Assembly (NCBI RefSeq): GCF_040807025.1
Contig: NC_090968.1
Coordinates: forward strand, 1-64,000
Length of the DNA: 64,000 bases
Direction of reading: 5' to 3'
Source: Struthio camelus
Lineage: Eukaryota > Chordata > Aves > Struthioniformes > Struthionidae
In this document: one piece after another, positions 32,421-46,457 of the stretch
Layout of the letters: every line of letters starts with the position of its first letter
Position numbering within the stretch: position 1 is the first letter of the stretch
Notes under the pieces: model-generated
What the model saw: only the letters and a program-made list of their open reading frames with translations
Databases searched by the model: none
Told to the model about the DNA's origin: nothing
Program-made: the position numbers and the translations under genes

Positions 32421-34348
32421 GAAGGAGAGAGGAAGATGGCCAGGGAGCAGAGACGAGAGCAGCCAGAGAAGCCTGTGGCAATGGCGGCTAGGTAAGAAGA
32501 CCGAAAGAAGTGGAAAACGGGCTGGACTGCTGCCCTCCAAGGGTTGTCTTCAGCGGTACAAGGTCTGGCAGTCAGCTGACTGTGAGTAGTGGCCTCCTTG
32601 GGAGAAGGTAGCAATGCTAGGGCAAAGACTGGTTCAGGTGTTCTTAATGAGGCGATGGAGGGCTCTCGGGGCAAGCTTGGAGTAGGAGTTGGACTAGACG
32701 CTGGCAGATGCAGGGCCCACACGGATGAGGAAGTCTGTCAGTCCCCCCAGCAGTTATTCTAGGAGATGGCTGTCTGAAAGCACCTTTGGCAGGACACTGC
32801 GGGGCCAGGTTTGTATAAAGACCAGTGCAATCCAGCTGGTTGCCGTGACAAATGCTGAGGAGAGTGAAGGGGTCCCTCGTGACTCACTTGCCTTCTGTCA
32901 CCCTCTGCTCTCCCTTGGCAGGCAAGGAAGTGGTGGGTTTTCCGCACAGACCTGAGGTGCACCGAGCCCCTCTCCTTGTGTGTGTGTGGGCCTCCCACCA
33001 AAATGCCTGAGCTCCCCTGCAGCTGTTCCCCAAATGGCCCTGTCTGGGCTGGAGAACGGGGAGGCATAAAACTCCCCAGCATACACTTCTGGGGAGGAAC
33101 CCTCTCAGCTTCCCCTCTGCTGGAAAAGTGGCTTGCCTCCGTGTTTCTGCTCCTTTCGCTCTCACCCCACCTGCTCTAGGGGCTTTTAATCTCCTTGCGT
33201 GCCTTACTTCTTCCCCTTTGCGTTGCTGGCGTGCAGTGCTAACCACGGTGTTGGAGCGGGTGCCACCTTCCAGGTAAGAAGCTGGCCCTGGGGTTTTTCA
33301 CCAGTGCTGCTGCTGGCTAAGGAGCTCGTCACCTGAACGCACTTAAGGCACCTGGGATGTGAGCTGCTGGAGAGCTGCCAGAGCTCAGGATGCAAGAAGA
33401 CTGGCTTGAATTGTCTAGCTCTCCTCAGCTTGGAGGCAGAGCTAGCCCTGCCAGGACATGGCTTCCAGGCTGACAACCCTGCTTTGAAGCTTCTTTGAAG
33501 CAGGAGCAAAATCATTTCTGGGAGGTGTGTCACATTCCGCATGTCCGATGGCTGCTGAGGACCGGGCTGCAGCAGTGGTGAGCGTAGCTGTGGCTGTGGG
33601 GGTTGGCAGGGCTGAGCAATGCAGCCTCTGGCCTCTCTCCCCAGGCCCCCTGCAATGAGGTGAGGAACTGCTCACTGAGGTGAGCCCATCTCCATGCTTG
33701 TGCCTCAGGGGGCATGTTATTCCCAGCTCACAGAGGCCTTCAGCTTTCCCACATGTTAACTTAGGAGTTAACATCTCTGCCTGAAAGCAAACCCTGGGAC
33801 TGCAACCTTGGCTAGGTTTTGGTAGGAACAACGGGAACTCCCAGCTCGATACAAAGGGAGGCACTCCCAGCGCAGCACCCTAAGCCCAGGCTGACGGAGG
33901 CAGGCTCTCTTGTGCTCCTGCTTTCTGAGCCAGGGACTCTGGGGTCCTTGGCTGCACAAAGGCACAGCTCCAGCTGAAGTGGTGCCGGTTAGACTCGCCA
34001 ACCCAGCAGCCACTGTGTGCTCCGGCTTCCCTAAAACACAGGCGGCATCTCCCCTTCCTCCTCTCGCAGCTCTTCCAGAGAACACTTGTGCGCAACTAGC
34101 TTTCAGGACTGGTCTCTGATGTCCTATGGCTCCCTGTCAGCGTGAGTCAGAGAGGATTTGGGGCAAACTCCCGTCCTCAGGCTTTTCCCTTAGCCAGCAC
34201 CAGGCAACACCATGCCGAGATGAGATTTCCCTCACTTGTCTATCGAGATATATTTCTCTGGAGTCACGAGAGTGATAACAGGAGTGCAGTGAGAAATTAA
34301 ATAATAACACAAGCTTGTTCTTCCAGGAAAAAAGTATTGCCTACTCAC
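32421..34348. other. Region downstream of the TOPORS-like gene (unit B)
   Basis: Counterpart of 12058-13985. Small changes include CAGGGAGCAG near 32442 (CAGGAAGCAG in A and C) and GACCGAAAG near 32500, shared with C. Confidence 0.45.
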
Positions 34349-35638
34349 CCGCAGGATTCCGCAGAGGCGCCAAAACCTCGTCCAGCTGAGATGCTGGGGA
34401 AGCTTCACCTACAGGCACACCTGCAATCAGAGAGGAGATTTGCTTCCCTTCTATACCATGACATACGTCTTTTGAGCCAGCATCGGGATTACAGAGGGGG
34501 AAAAGAAACGCTTAAAAAGAGACAAAGCTTGTCCTTGCCAGCAAAAAAAGTCTGACTCCTTACCAGTGGCGTCCTGCAGAGGCTCCCTTACCTCTCCCAG
34601 CTGAGCAGCTGGGTACGCAGTGTCCACGGGCACATCGGTAAGCAGACACGGAGCAGCAGAACTGCGCTGGGCTGACAGTGAACACCCAGGGACTGGCTGA
34701 GGCCCAGAGGGGAGAAATGACCGTCCCCACACTTGCCTGCCTGCAGTGCGCTGGAGCTGGGAGAGAACCCAGGAGTTTGGACTCCCAGTCAGCCCTTCCC
34801 CTGCTCTACGCCAATGACCCCTGCCCTTCCGCTTCCCACACGTTCCGAGTCCCAGAGCACCTCGCCAGAGCAGGAGAGACTTCCAGTCTCTACCATTTCT
34901 CACTGCTGAGGACTTGCCTTTGCAATCTTGAGATCACGCCTAATTCAAGAAACTTTATTTTGAAGTGCCAAAATTCCTTCTGGAAACAACCACACAAAGC
35001 TCTGGAGCCCTCAGGACACATCAGCACATTAGCCCCACTGAGCTTCCTTTCTTTTGCTTGAACCAAAAGAACTAACTGCAGCGGCAGGTTATTCTTTCTT
35101 AGGCAAAGCTGCAGCACAAGCACCTCACCCGTGTTTCTCCCAGTGCCTTATAGGCAGCAGAGGGATGCTGAAGCAGGAGAATAAGGAGCTGGAGAATAAG
35201 TTCCATGTTTGCAGAGTGCTCTCCAGTGGCTCTCCCTCTCCCTGCCACGGGGCTCCTCAGCCCTTCTCTTCACCAGGGAAGCTCAGCTCAGGGGCTGTGT
35301 GGTGTCTCGTAAATGCTCGCCCATCTCTCACAGACTTTTCAGCACTCTTGCCGGCAACAAGGGACTCACTAGAACAGCAGAGGCGGCGCATCCACAGCAA
35401 CAGCTCTACACCTCCCCCCTTCCCCACTCTTGGCACTGAATCGGGAAAGCATCCGAGTTCCTCTGCTCAACAGAGGCAAGGGCAGCCCCCCTCGCAACCT
35501 GGCCAAATGGTCCTTCCCAGAGACACGGCTGGCCGCAGGGGCACCTCCCTCCCAGGGCTCCCCTCCACCTCCACGGCACGATGGAGAACACAGCCTGCAA
35601 ACGGATCCCACCGCTCCTGCCAAGGCTCTTTTGAGAAT

Positions 35639-35963
35639 GTAGGGTAGTTACAGTGATAGGATGCTGTTAGGATAGCTAGCGTAGAGTTGGTTATCATAGT
35701 CTTAGCGTGTAGTTACTTACAGTATTCTTAGAGCAGTTGGAGTATCCTTAGGTCATTGTAATTTCTCTAAGGGTAGGAGACAGCTAGTCTGCCTGGCTAT
35801 ACTTAGGGCAGTTATTATAGTTATCATATAGTTACCATTAGCATTATTACTTATAGTTAGAGTTAGTTAGAGTTACTGTTCGTAGTTATCCTTAGGCCAT
35901 AGTAATTCTTGCTGGAGGGTAGTTAATGTTAGAGGAGAGTATTAGGATGGTTTCAGATAGCTA
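35639..35963. repeat. TAGTTA-rich low-complexity region (unit B)
   Basis: No length change relative to unit A, which is unexpected for a slippage-prone microsatellite and agrees with very recent unit duplication. Confidence 0.75.
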
Positions 35964-38900
35964 GCCTGGCAGGAGGCTAGCTCCCCCACTCCCCACCAGC
36001 TGGGGCACAGCAAGCTCATGGGCTTGCACTTTAGGTGCAGTAGCTAACTCCTAAGAGAGGAACTGTCTGCACAGGCAGGACAAGAAGAAAAAAGCTTAAT
36101 CCCTACGTTGCAGCCGATAGAGGAAAATCGGAGTGCTGGCTGCTTTTTGGAAGAAGGCGTCAGAAACATAATTAACACGAGAGTTCCTCAGCAGGAGGTG
36201 ATCACAGTGTTACCCTCACAGGGCATGTCTCCCCACAGCTGCTGCGGCGTTGTTTCCCACACCATCTTCCTGCAGAAGGAAGACCCTTGACTCGCACCCG
36301 AAAAACATGCCACTGAAAAGGAATCCTAGGAGAAAGCAGCAGAAATACGCTTAAGCATCCCAGCTGCCAAGTCTTTCAGGTGACAAAGTTCATCTGAGGA
36401 ACACCCCATACCTGCCACTTTGGGGGCAGCATGGTTTTGCCCACCCCCCTCCTGAATGGGGGCAAGACAGGACAACCCAGCAAAACCACATCGCCTTCAC
36501 TAACAACAGCTTGCAAGCCCCTGAGGAAAAGCTGCCCCTCAAAACAACTCCTGTTTTAACAGGTCACAGGGTTAAACACCTTCCTCCCCTAAAGACATTA
36601 CAAAGCCATTGGCTGCCGTCCCTTGCCCAAGAGGAACTGCACAGCTTCTGCTGGCAAGCAGGTATCAGAAATCCAGGCAGACAACACAGCTCTGCCCTGT
36701 GAGCTTCCAGCCCTGATCCCACCCACCAAACATGGGGGAGCTACAAACCCCCCCGGGCCCTGCCCCGGACACTTCACAGCTACAGAACTGCCCCACTTCT
36801 CTCATTTCGGCAAGGCATCTGTTACTGTTCAGGAGTTCCTCTCACCCGTGTGAAATGACACGGGTTTGTCTCTGGAGACACAATCTGCCTACTTGCCCAG
36901 AAAAAACCCACAGCCGCTTCCATTCAGTCACTGTGGAATTTCCAAATGAATGCAAAACAGAGGGAGAACTTTCCTCTCTCTCGGTTTCCCAGCCCACTTG
37001 CCCTCTCAGCTGGTACATCAAGAACAGGACGAGATGCCTGTGGGCTTTCTCTAAGAGCTTAGGCTCAGTAGTACAGATTAAGGCCTCATGAGGAGGAGGT
37101 CCAGTTCCCTTTTCCGGGCGGAACAACCCACTCCGGAACAGAGATGTCTTTGTAACGCCTCCTTTGTAGCGCCGCCTTCTGATGTCTTTGCGCCTTCCCT
37201 TCTTCCGGCAGAGAGTGGCTGCTTAAAACAAAACCAAAGCAAAAAAGCACCCCACTCATTCATCTCCCTGTTTTGGGCCAAAAGAGCTGCAGAAGGATCA
37301 AAGGACACCGAATGGCTGCGCAATAAAGCATCAGAGGATATTCACTGCAGGGGAAGTAAAGCATCTAGGGGGCCAAAACACCCAAACCTTAACTTTACAT
37401 GCACAAATGACAGGCTGTGACCTAGTGGTTATTGGCCAGGGAGACCCAGCCAGTCAAGCAGAGCGCTCCATGAAAGCACGTGCTCCTTGCTTTGCCGAGG
37501 TCAAAAGGAGGAAAGCAAATGCAAGAAGAAAAGGGACAGAGAATCAGGCAAGGAACCGCATTAGGCCCTTCCACAGATTCACGGTGTGCCTGAGTGGGTG
37601 CCCCTCTGCAAGCACAAATACAGGAAAGGCCCTTGGGCTACTGCCTCTGGCAGGGGAAGCTCCCAGGCCACAGCCTGCTGGAAGAATGCTCGGAGGAAAA
37701 AAAAAGAAAACATCAGTATATAGTGCCCTCTTCTGATCCTCCTTCCTAGACAGCTGCTGTTCAACACTGCCCAAGAGAGTGCCAGTGTGAACCAACAGCT
37801 CGTTTGACCCAGTGGACCCCGCTGCTCCTGCTCTGGAAAGCTGTTGGTGTAATCGTCTTCCCCACCTCGGCATCAATGGCAAAGACATCTAAGGAAGCCA
37901 GGTTAGCTAGAGATTTGTGTTACGCCAGCTAACACATGCAGAAATGCTTGCTAACGCTGCAGAGCTGCAATAATTTGGAAGCTCTAACAGTGGGAGGTGC
38001 CAGGAGGAGAGTTACAAAGCTCTTGGAAGAACGCAATGCCCTCCATGGACAGCACGCTTCCGCTTCAGCTGTCAGGCTGCTACTAGGAAGCCCCTCCCCG
38101 ACAGTCTGCCCTCAGGTCAAAAGCCTAGCTTTACTGATTGCTCTCTAAAGGCAGTTCCTTTGTGCCAGGGGCCACCACGTACTTCACAGCAAAGCTTTGG
38201 CTCTGAATATACTGGGGAGTTGGCACAACCCAGGCATCCAAGACCCTGCAAGGAGGGCTCATGCTACGGCCTGACATAGGCTGGGAGCAGCACCATGAGG
38301 CTAAAGGGAGAGCAACCCATACGCCCCATCCTCAAGGACAAAAAGGATGAGGTCTGCTATCCTTGCAGGTTTTTAAGGAACTGCTTGTTAACACCACATA
38401 AGACCCAAGTGCTTTGGAATTAAGTAAATCCTTGCTCAGGAACCAAAACAACCAATAGGCATGGCAGGGATTGAACTGCCAAGCCGGAAGGTCCAAATAC
38501 ATCGGCTCACTCAAGCAGCCTTGGAAGCGGATGCAGCAGCAGCCGCACTGCTGAGGCTCTTGTGCATCCCGGTGCAATTCAGGGCATGCCCGCATCGTGA
38601 CGGAGGAAGGATGAGCACTCTCACTGTCGGTTAGGTAACTGCCTTGCTCATAAGCATGTGAATTAATGAATCATCGAGTTAACAAATCAGTGAACTAGCT
38701 AATTAAGTAACTACAGAATTAATGACTTAGGCTAGTCTGCACAGAAAGGATTCACTCTTTCTTTGCTTTTGGGGTTTTTTTTTCTTTTTTACCTAATAAG
38801 CTCATAAGACTAAAGTTGGTTTCACAAAGTACGCTGTCCTGTAAATTTGAGAGATCACAACGTGACACACAGATCCGCCTTTTCCTGGGAGAGACCTACA

Positions 38901-40360
38901 ACCAACACTCAGGGTAGCCCATGCTCATTGTGCTTTAAAGGCACCCAAGCCAGTATGGTGATAAGAGACTCTGTACCTGACCAGATCATTTCGCAGTGGG
39001 CCCCAAGCATCACCACATTGATGTCTGCACTGACAGATGGGAAAGTGTTCGGAGAAAAACCACGAGTCAGCTTTCAAGCACCATTAGATGTATGGGGCTC
39101 TCAGGTTATGAGGGACAACGCAGACAGATTCCTCATACGCACTGGCTGAGTAGGAAGCGTCAACTCGGACAAAGAGGCCTTCTGACTATCATGTGAAAGT
39201 TGACGAGGACTGGAGCACGGCATCTGCTGGGGCTTTAACTGCAAGACTCCACACTGGACCAAGTTAGTCATTTTGCAAGAAGGGATGCTGCTCCTGCCTC
39301 ACAAGCAGAGCTTGTCATTTTGTACCACCCAACAGCCTTTCCTCAGATTCCAGGATCTACCCCAAAATAATTACAAAACTCATAGCTTTGCATAACAATG
39401 GCACAGACATGTGAAAAAAGTACTTGTCAACTACCACGTAAATAACAAACAGTGAAAAGAGGAAAAAAACCCAGCTCATGGGGACAATAGCAAATGTGTG
39501 CACATGACATTCTGACAAACTGCTGGCTAGAGAAGAAAATTGTTTGCCAGCAATCCAATTACACCTGACCTCCCTGCAGGGGACGATTCAGGACACCTGC
39601 AACAGTTCCATGCCTTCAGCTTTCTAGAGAAGCTCCAGAGAAGACACGAACCTGATCTAAACAAGGGAACTTGGCTTGTCCCGAAAAGGTGCAATTTGCT
39701 TACTTGCTTTGGAAACTCTGCCATCATAAACAAACAAACAAAATACCATACACACCCCCCCCCAAACAGTTACAAAGGGATTATTTAAGAGTCTTGCCTA
39801 AAGTCTGCATTAATTTAAGACCAGGGCACCCAAAGGTGCACACAGAATTTGTCACTCACCATTACTGCAAACAGCCAGAGACACTACAAAGGTCAGCCCG
39901 AGGAGAAGAGGGTTAAGTAACAATACCCACTCTTGACCAGAGAGACTGTTGTTCTGTCCTTCTTTACCAAACACTTGGTGCGTTAGAAGCCGTTTGATCA
40001 CACAGGGCAAGACCCATTTTCTCCTCGTGATTCAGAAGGGAACAGGGGAGTCTTGGCTTTCCTAAAGCAGCCATAGCCAGGAAACACTGATGCACAGAAG
40101 GCAGAAGCAAGGAAACGTGAACCCCTGCTTAGCTAGCTCCGTCTCCAGCAGCAATGCACACCTCGAGCAGAGGGTTTTGCTCTGTCTTTACCATTTGGGT
40201 TTAAGCAAGGGCCTGGGCGAAAGGAATTAAGGACATTTGTGTCGAGGAACATTGGAAACAAAGGGAAGAAAACGGGCCCTAACCTGTAAAGGGTTTGAAA
40301 AAGTTCTTGATGCAAAGGAGAGCAACGGGCTTGAGCTGGCTTCAACCCACGTATTCCTTC
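35964..40360. other. 4.4 kb without recognisable gene (unit B)
   Basis: Counterpart of 15601-19996. Differences: one extra G at the G/T-tract (~38771-38780) shared with C, and a private CCATGGACAGC at ~38043 where A and C have CCGTGG. Confidence 0.5.
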
Positions 40361-40570
40361 CTGGCGACTGGGGAGGCCCAGCGTTGTGACAGTGAGCCCA
40401 TGATAGTAATGGGTAAAGGGGATCACATTGGTGTTGTGATGGAACTGTATAATGCAACTGCTAGAGTTTGTGAAGTGTACACTTGCATTGTGGTTTCAGA
40501 CTGTTGCTGTATCGCTCTGCTAAATCAGACATCCCATGTAGCATCAAATACCTCGAAAGGAAACTGTTAT
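40361..40570 (+). repeat. Dispersed repeat, copy 2 of the pair (unit B)
   Basis: As in unit A; the G at 40352 just upstream (CACGTATTCC) differs from unit A (CACATATTCC). Confidence 0.58.
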
Positions 40571-41054
40571 GGGGATGGGAGCTCTCACAGCTCCAGGCCT
40601 TTCTGCCCCTGTCGCGCTACAACACTGGCTGAAAGCACCACTCCGTTTCCCCCGGAGGGTGGCAAACAGCTCCCGCGCCCAGCTCAGGTTTCGGGGGCCA
40701 GTTCCCTTCCAGCGACTCCCACAGGGGAGCCCAGCAGAGCGGGGCCCAGCGGCAGCAGCCTTTCCTGGCGGAGGCTCCGCTGGAGGACAACTCCCACTGC
40801 CCCGGGGCCGGCCTCACGCTGCTGGGGTGAGGGCAGGAGCCGGAGCCGCCCGCGAGGCCGCGTGTGGAGAGAGCAGAGAGCTCGGAGCTGTGACGTGCGG
40901 GTCTGCGGGGGACCGGCCTCGGGCGGCGGTGGGGAGGGCAGTGGCACCTGGCGCTGCAGGGCCCCGGGCCTGGGCTGCTGAAGAGAAGGAAGGGGAGGCC
41001 CAGGTAATGAGAAGCTCCTGTGTGTCTTCGGCCTTGCGGCTGAGGAAGTAAAAG

Positions 41055-41207
41055 GGGGTGATTGTGGTGGTGCTGATGAGGGGCCTGGAGGACATCCCCT
41101 GTCTGGAGATGGTCAGCAAGAGCATGCTGGTGCTGGCCAAAGTGGTGCATGAGCTGAAGGGCAAGGACCTGGGCTCCGCTTTCAGGGACACTGCCAAGTG
41201 CAAAGAC
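41055..41207 (+). pseudogene. Possible MROH-like exon remnant, unit C
   Basis: Identical in translation to the unit B version across the LEDIPCLEMV to GKDLGSAFRD stretch. Its conservation across units reflects recent duplication and is not evidence of function. Confidence 0.32.
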
Positions 41208-41575
41208 CATGGCGGGGCACGGTGGCCCTCACGAGTCCACAACGTCTGCTCGATTCACACGCCGTCTCCAGGCTCGGACGCCTTTGCCTGCTCAACACCC
41301 TGGGACAAGACAACCCCGGGCCTTGGAAAGTACACCGAGTACACCAAAGGAAGGAAACTCTGAACCCCCTCCCCCCCAACAACCACCTCAAATCACCCCC
41401 TGCCCACAAAGGCCACCATGTGAAAAGACTCTGGGGCTCCAAGGGCCTCTCTCTGCGTGCGCACAAAGCACACTCGACCACACCAAAGCGGTCTCCGAGG
41501 ACGTCTTATTCAGCGGGCACCCAGCAGGCTCCACGAGGCCGAGACCTACGGAGACGTGGGGCTGGGCGACGGCTG

Positions 41576-44018
41576 TCAGGAAGGCAGCAGCCCCTCACTC
41601 CACAGGCTCAGGGTCTCTCCCAGCACGTACACCAGGTGAGCATAGCTCTGCTCGGGTAGCAGCCACAGCAGCAGCCGGTAGAGGAACTCCTGGTCATACT
41701 GGGAAGCGTAGAGCACCACGGCGCCCAGCACGAAGCCGACGACCAGCTCCAGGCAGATGAAGAGCGTGCAGAGTCTCCTGGGGCACAGCGCAGGCATGGG
41801 AGAGGGCGCAGGGCAGGTGCATCCCAACCCTCTCCTGCCCTGCACCCACCGCTGGGCCACGCGGGCCCCTTCAGCCAGCCCCACCGTCTGCGCCCCCACC
41901 CCCCAACACGCACTGCTCGTCGCTCCCTGGTGGAGGGTTGCAGAAGAGCCGCCAGGAGCCCAGAAAGAAGAAAGCTTGGCGCAAGGAATGCGCTGCCGGG
42001 GCGTGATTCCCAGCTGCAAAGCCCACAGCCAGTGAGCAGGACCCGCCAGGCCGCAGCCCGCTCGCTGCACAGCAGCCCACACGTGAGCCGCAGGGCATCA
42101 GGGACCCCAGGGGCAACTCACTGCAGCCACGTAGCCATGCCGCATCTCTTTGCCAGCTCCTGCCTCTCCTGCAGGCCAACACAGAGCGGGGACACTTGTG
42201 GGACCCACACGGGGCTGCATGGCGCCCCTCTCCCCAGCAAGACCCTGCCAGCTCCTGCAGGCTTTGGCGCTGCCTCTCCCCCTTACCAGCTTTGCTTCCA
42301 GCAGCTCCGGCAGCACAGACCCCTCCACCTCGGGCTCCTGCTCCATCTGCTGCTTGCTGCAGGCAACAGAGCTTGCTTGGGCGAGCGCTGACCTCCATGG
42401 CCGCTGGGGCTGCCCGTCGCAACATACTGCTGCCCCACAGCAGCCATCGGGGTCTCCTGTCCCGCCACATGCTGCACAGAGCCCCTGCATCCCCTCCCCG
42501 AGGCCGGCACTGGCGTCCTCTGGCCCTCCAGCTGCAGCACAGAGCTGCTGCATGCGCCTGTGGGGAGAGGTGTCCCCGGTGCCCACTCACTAGGCATTTT
42601 CCAGCTCCAGCTCCTCCACTTCCTCTCGAAGTGGCCTCAGTTCAGCCCGCAGCACCTGGCAGACAGAAGGGGCCCGGTCCACGTGCCTGCTGCAGCCTCC
42701 TCCAAAGCCCCCGGCCAGTGGGCGCCCACCACCCTCTGCCCTCGCCCCTTTGGCACTACCTTTGCCCGCTTCTCCTGCTCACGCAGCTGCTGCTTCAGCT
42801 GGGCCGAGCGCTGCTGCTCCTGCAACTCACAGGGCACACAAAGCAATGCCACCAGTGGAGCTGGCAGCTGGGCAGCCCCCTCCGCCTCCAGCCCCAGGGC
42901 TCGGCCCCCTCGCAACTGCCCCGCCCCAGGGCCCCGGGAGGGCTGGCCACAGACAAGGCCAGCCAAAGGGGAGTCACGGCCCCTGGGGCTAGTGCCCTCC
43001 CCAGGCCCACTGCTGGCCAAGGCTGAGGGGTGCACCGATGCCAGCACTGGCACCCCACCAGCACTGGCACCCCACTGCTGCCAGCGCAGCTCTCCCTCTC
43101 CCCTGTACCTCGTCGAGCTCCTGCAGCCTCATGCGCCTCTCCTCCTTGGCTGCCTGCAAGCGCTCCTGCGGCAGAGGAGAGGAAGAGGAGCACTCAGCAG
43201 GGCACGGGCTCTCTCCTGTGAGATCTGCTCCTGGCAGCGGGTCCCAGGCCCTCCGCCCTCCCGGCTGCCCTCGGCCCCCAGCTCCCACTCTGCCACTGTC
43301 CCTCGCACGCGCCTCCCCTCTGTACCCAGCTCTGCAGGCACCAGCGGGCAGCCAGAGGCCCCTGGCTCCGCTCACCTCCAGCTGGGGCAGCAGCTCCTCC
43401 ATCACCTGCAGCTCCTGCTGGCTGCTGCAGCACCGCTGCCTGAGGGCACAGTTCTCCCGTGCCAGCTCCTGGGCAGCAGCCTGCAGCTCCTGCTTCTCCT
43501 CCTGCTGCATGGGGAAGGGGGCAGAGCAGGGCTTCAGAGCCAAGCAGAGGGGGCACAGAGCAGGCCTTCAGCGGGGGCACCACCAGCCCCGCGCACCAAG
43601 GCCACTCCACGCCTACCAGGCACCGCAGCAGCTCCTTGCAATGGCCCCTCTCCTCCTTGCTTTCATTCAGCTGCTCCAGCAGCCTGCTGTGCTCGGCCAG
43701 CAGCCCTTCCAGCTCCTCCGCCCCTCTCCTGCGCCTCTGCTGCCTGCAGCAACGGGGTGCCATCACACCACACGCACCGGCACAGGCCCTCCCACCTGCC
43801 TGCCCTTCCTCCGCCAACCTCCGCACACCTCCCCAGCCCCCTGCATTCCCGCGCCCAGCCACGTCGCGATCACCCCACCTGGCCACCTGCTTGGTCAGGC
43901 GGGCGTTTGTGCCCTGCAGCGCCTCATAGTCCTTCTCCAGCGCCTCCAGGAGATTCAGCAGCTCCTGCTTCTGCGCCTGTACCCGCTGCAGGGCCAGCTT
44001 CACATCCGCCACCTCCAT
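41576..44018 (-). CDS. TMCO5: TMCO5-like gene, complete, unit C copy
   Basis: Exons 43879-44018, 43617-43743, 43376-43504, 43109-43165, 42760-42819, 42591-42655, 42287-42356, 42122-42168 and 41576-41777; 298 residues. It carries the Pro form of the seventh exon. A synonymous change in the third exon (GCG to GCA Ala; plus-strand C to T at 43460) is shared with unit D only. One private T to A at 42842 lies in the intron just upstream of the fifth exon, outside the acceptor. Confidence 0.85.
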
Positions 44019-46041
44019 GGCTTGGGCTGTGCGCTGGGAGGCAGCACGGTGTGAGGGGGCTACAGCCCGTGTGCTCGGGCACACAGGGACGCTCACGTGG
44101 TCACTACCCTTCCCGGCATATACACACATAAACACTCGCGCACACTTACAGACCCATATTGCGTGTGCTCCAAACGATGTCCTCGTGCACAGCTGGAAGC
44201 AGCCACCCTGCTCCCCCACAGTCCACATGTGCCAGGCACACATGTACAGCCCTGGCCCACGGGCAGGCACACTCGGGCTGTGGCGCTGGCAGTTCCCCGA
44301 GTCCCACCGCCCCCACCGCCCGGCCCGACCCGGTCCAGCCCGTGCTGGACGTCCCCCACGCAGCTCACCTCCACTCTGCAAGCACGCCCCGTGGGAGCCC
44401 AGCCGCCTCTGCCAGGCAGGGCACGAGGAGGCACAGGCAGCGGTGCCTCTGGCGAGCGGTACCAAGGTCTGCTGCCAGCCCCAGAGCACGAGCCCAGCAC
44501 CAGCCCCAAAAGCCTTGCTCGACCCCCCGCGCCTCACACCCGAGCTTGGCACGAGTCTGACCACCAGGCAGCTGGGCGAGACTCTGCAGCCGCCCGAGGC
44601 AATGCAGCAGCGCTGCGCTGTCACAAGAGGTTGGGGCCGTCACAAAGGGCCGTCACAAAGGGCCCCCGAGAGCGCTGGCCAGGGGTGGCCAGTGCCCCCC
44701 GGCAGGCACCCGCCTCTTGTGCTCCCCCAGCCTCCTCCCCGGGCACGGAGGCCTAAAGCCCAGGGCTGGAGATGGGAGGAGAAAGCCCTGGGGAAGCCCT
44801 TCATCCCCACAGCCTCTGCTGCAAGATGCCAGCTGGCCTGGCCCAAAAGGGCTCTGCGCTAGAGCCCAACCACTGGGGACCCTGTGGCAGCAGGGGCAGA
44901 CAGGCAGACGCCTTTCCCAATGCATGGCAGACTCATTTCCCGCCATGGGGATGGTGGCCTTGCTTGGCCCACAGCTCCCAAGCCGTTCCTCTGAAACAGA
45001 GGCCAGCCTCCAGTCCCCTTTGCACGGAGAGCAAGCCAGCTTTCTGTGCAACAGTTGTGGCCAGTCACTCCCTGTGTCCTCTGAGCCGGCCTGCCTTGTT
45101 GGGGTCTAGCGGTCAGTGGCACAGGGCGCCGGCAGGAGCCAGCAGGGCAGCAGGGACAGGCGTCGCACCTGGAGCCCACACGTTGCCCAGAGCACAGCCC
45201 GGTAGGGGCATGCTTAGACTCATGTCATGGCTCTTCACTAATGGGCGGGTATCAGATCTACTGGCAGAATGATGAACACTAACAGAAGCGCAGATCTACT
45301 AGCAGAATTGCTAACAAGGCCATCTCAAATACAAGGAGATCCCATAGGGGCCCCTGCACTGTGTGCTTCCCAGGGAGATAGCTTGGAGTGGGCCATAGCT
45401 GATGCATCGCATGGCGGGTATGCTGCCTATCTCTCACATCTTGCATGCAGATCAGAGACACTGCAGGTTCAGTTCTCGGACGTGCTCCCCAACCAACAGC
45501 ATACCGAGAAAGAGCACGCCAACACCCACTCCCCCTATCAGCTAGCTGAGAGAGAGGAGCTTCCCGCTGATGCCAGCTACCCACAGCTATTGTCTCGCGG
45601 GAAGCTCAGGGGCTGTGCTCCAGCGGGCAGACCCCTCACGCGCTATAATCACCCTTTTCGCAGTGTTGTCCTGGAGCGATCAGTCCAGCCTTGCCGATCC
45701 GCTGCGCTTTGGGCCTGGGAATCTGCGGGGGACAGATCACTAAGCCTCAGGGAGACAAGCTGTGCCTGTGCTGTTTGGCAGCCACCCTTAGTTTTCATGC
45801 TTAACGCCCGAGCTCTCCTTCCTCCTAGCCGTAAGCTTATTGAAGCCAGCCTGGACACCAGTTTGTCCACAGCACAGGCTCAGGTGACAGGTATTTTTTT
45901 GCAGTAAGCGGTCATTCCTGCGAGAGCCTACTGTGACTGACCAACAACGCCTACAATGGGAGAAGGCTCAGAGGGCAAGGTGCCCCATGAATCGCAAGGA
46001 CAGTGTAGGATGCAGCTCACTAACCGCAGCTGTTGCACACA
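44019..46041. other. Region upstream of the TMCO5-like gene (unit C)
   Basis: Counterpart of 3287-5309, with the 212-codon frame open at 45269-45907 as in unit B. One private change, G to A at 44227 (CCACATGTG). Confidence 0.5.
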
Positions 46042-46248
46042 GACCTGACCAGCGTTGTGACGCTGAGCGTGTCTGAGACTGGAAATGGCAACCACATTGG
46101 TATTGTGATTGGTATTGTGCTTGAACTGTCTAGCTAGATGTTGTTCACACTTGTACTGTGATACACTTGAATTGTGCTCTCAGGGCATTGCTGAATCATT
46201 GTGCTAAATCAACACCCCCTGTAACATCAGATTCCCTCAAAAGAAACT
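46042..46248 (+). repeat. Dispersed repeat, copy 1 of the pair (unit C)
   Basis: Short form, identical in its deletion to unit B. Confidence 0.6.
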
Positions 46249-46260
46249 TTTGAGGCCTGT

Positions 46261-46457
46261 GAGGGTGACGGAGCACTGGCAGAGGTTGCCCGGAGAGCTT
46301 GTGGAGTCTCCTTCGCTGGAGATTTTCAAAACCGGCCTGGACGCGGTCCTGGGCAACATGCTCTAGAGGACCTGGCTTGAGCAGGGGGGTTGGACTAGAT
46401 GATCTCCAGAGGTCCCTTCCAGGCTTGGCCATTGCGTGCTTCTGTGTGATTCTGTGA
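46261..46457 (+). mobile_element. CR1 LINE 3' tail (unit C)
   Basis: Same insertion as in units A and B. Confidence 0.93.

Larger units (their letters stand above)
20369..40732. repeat. Tandem unit B (20,364 bp)
   Basis: Second copy, collinear with unit A. The offset to A is 20368 at the start, 20370 after a longer C-tract near 21001-21015, 20363 after a 7 bp loss near 25785, 20364 after one added T near 26109, 20363 after loss of one C near 26997, and 20364 after one added G at the start of the T-tract near 38774. These six steps account for the whole length difference. Confidence 0.97.
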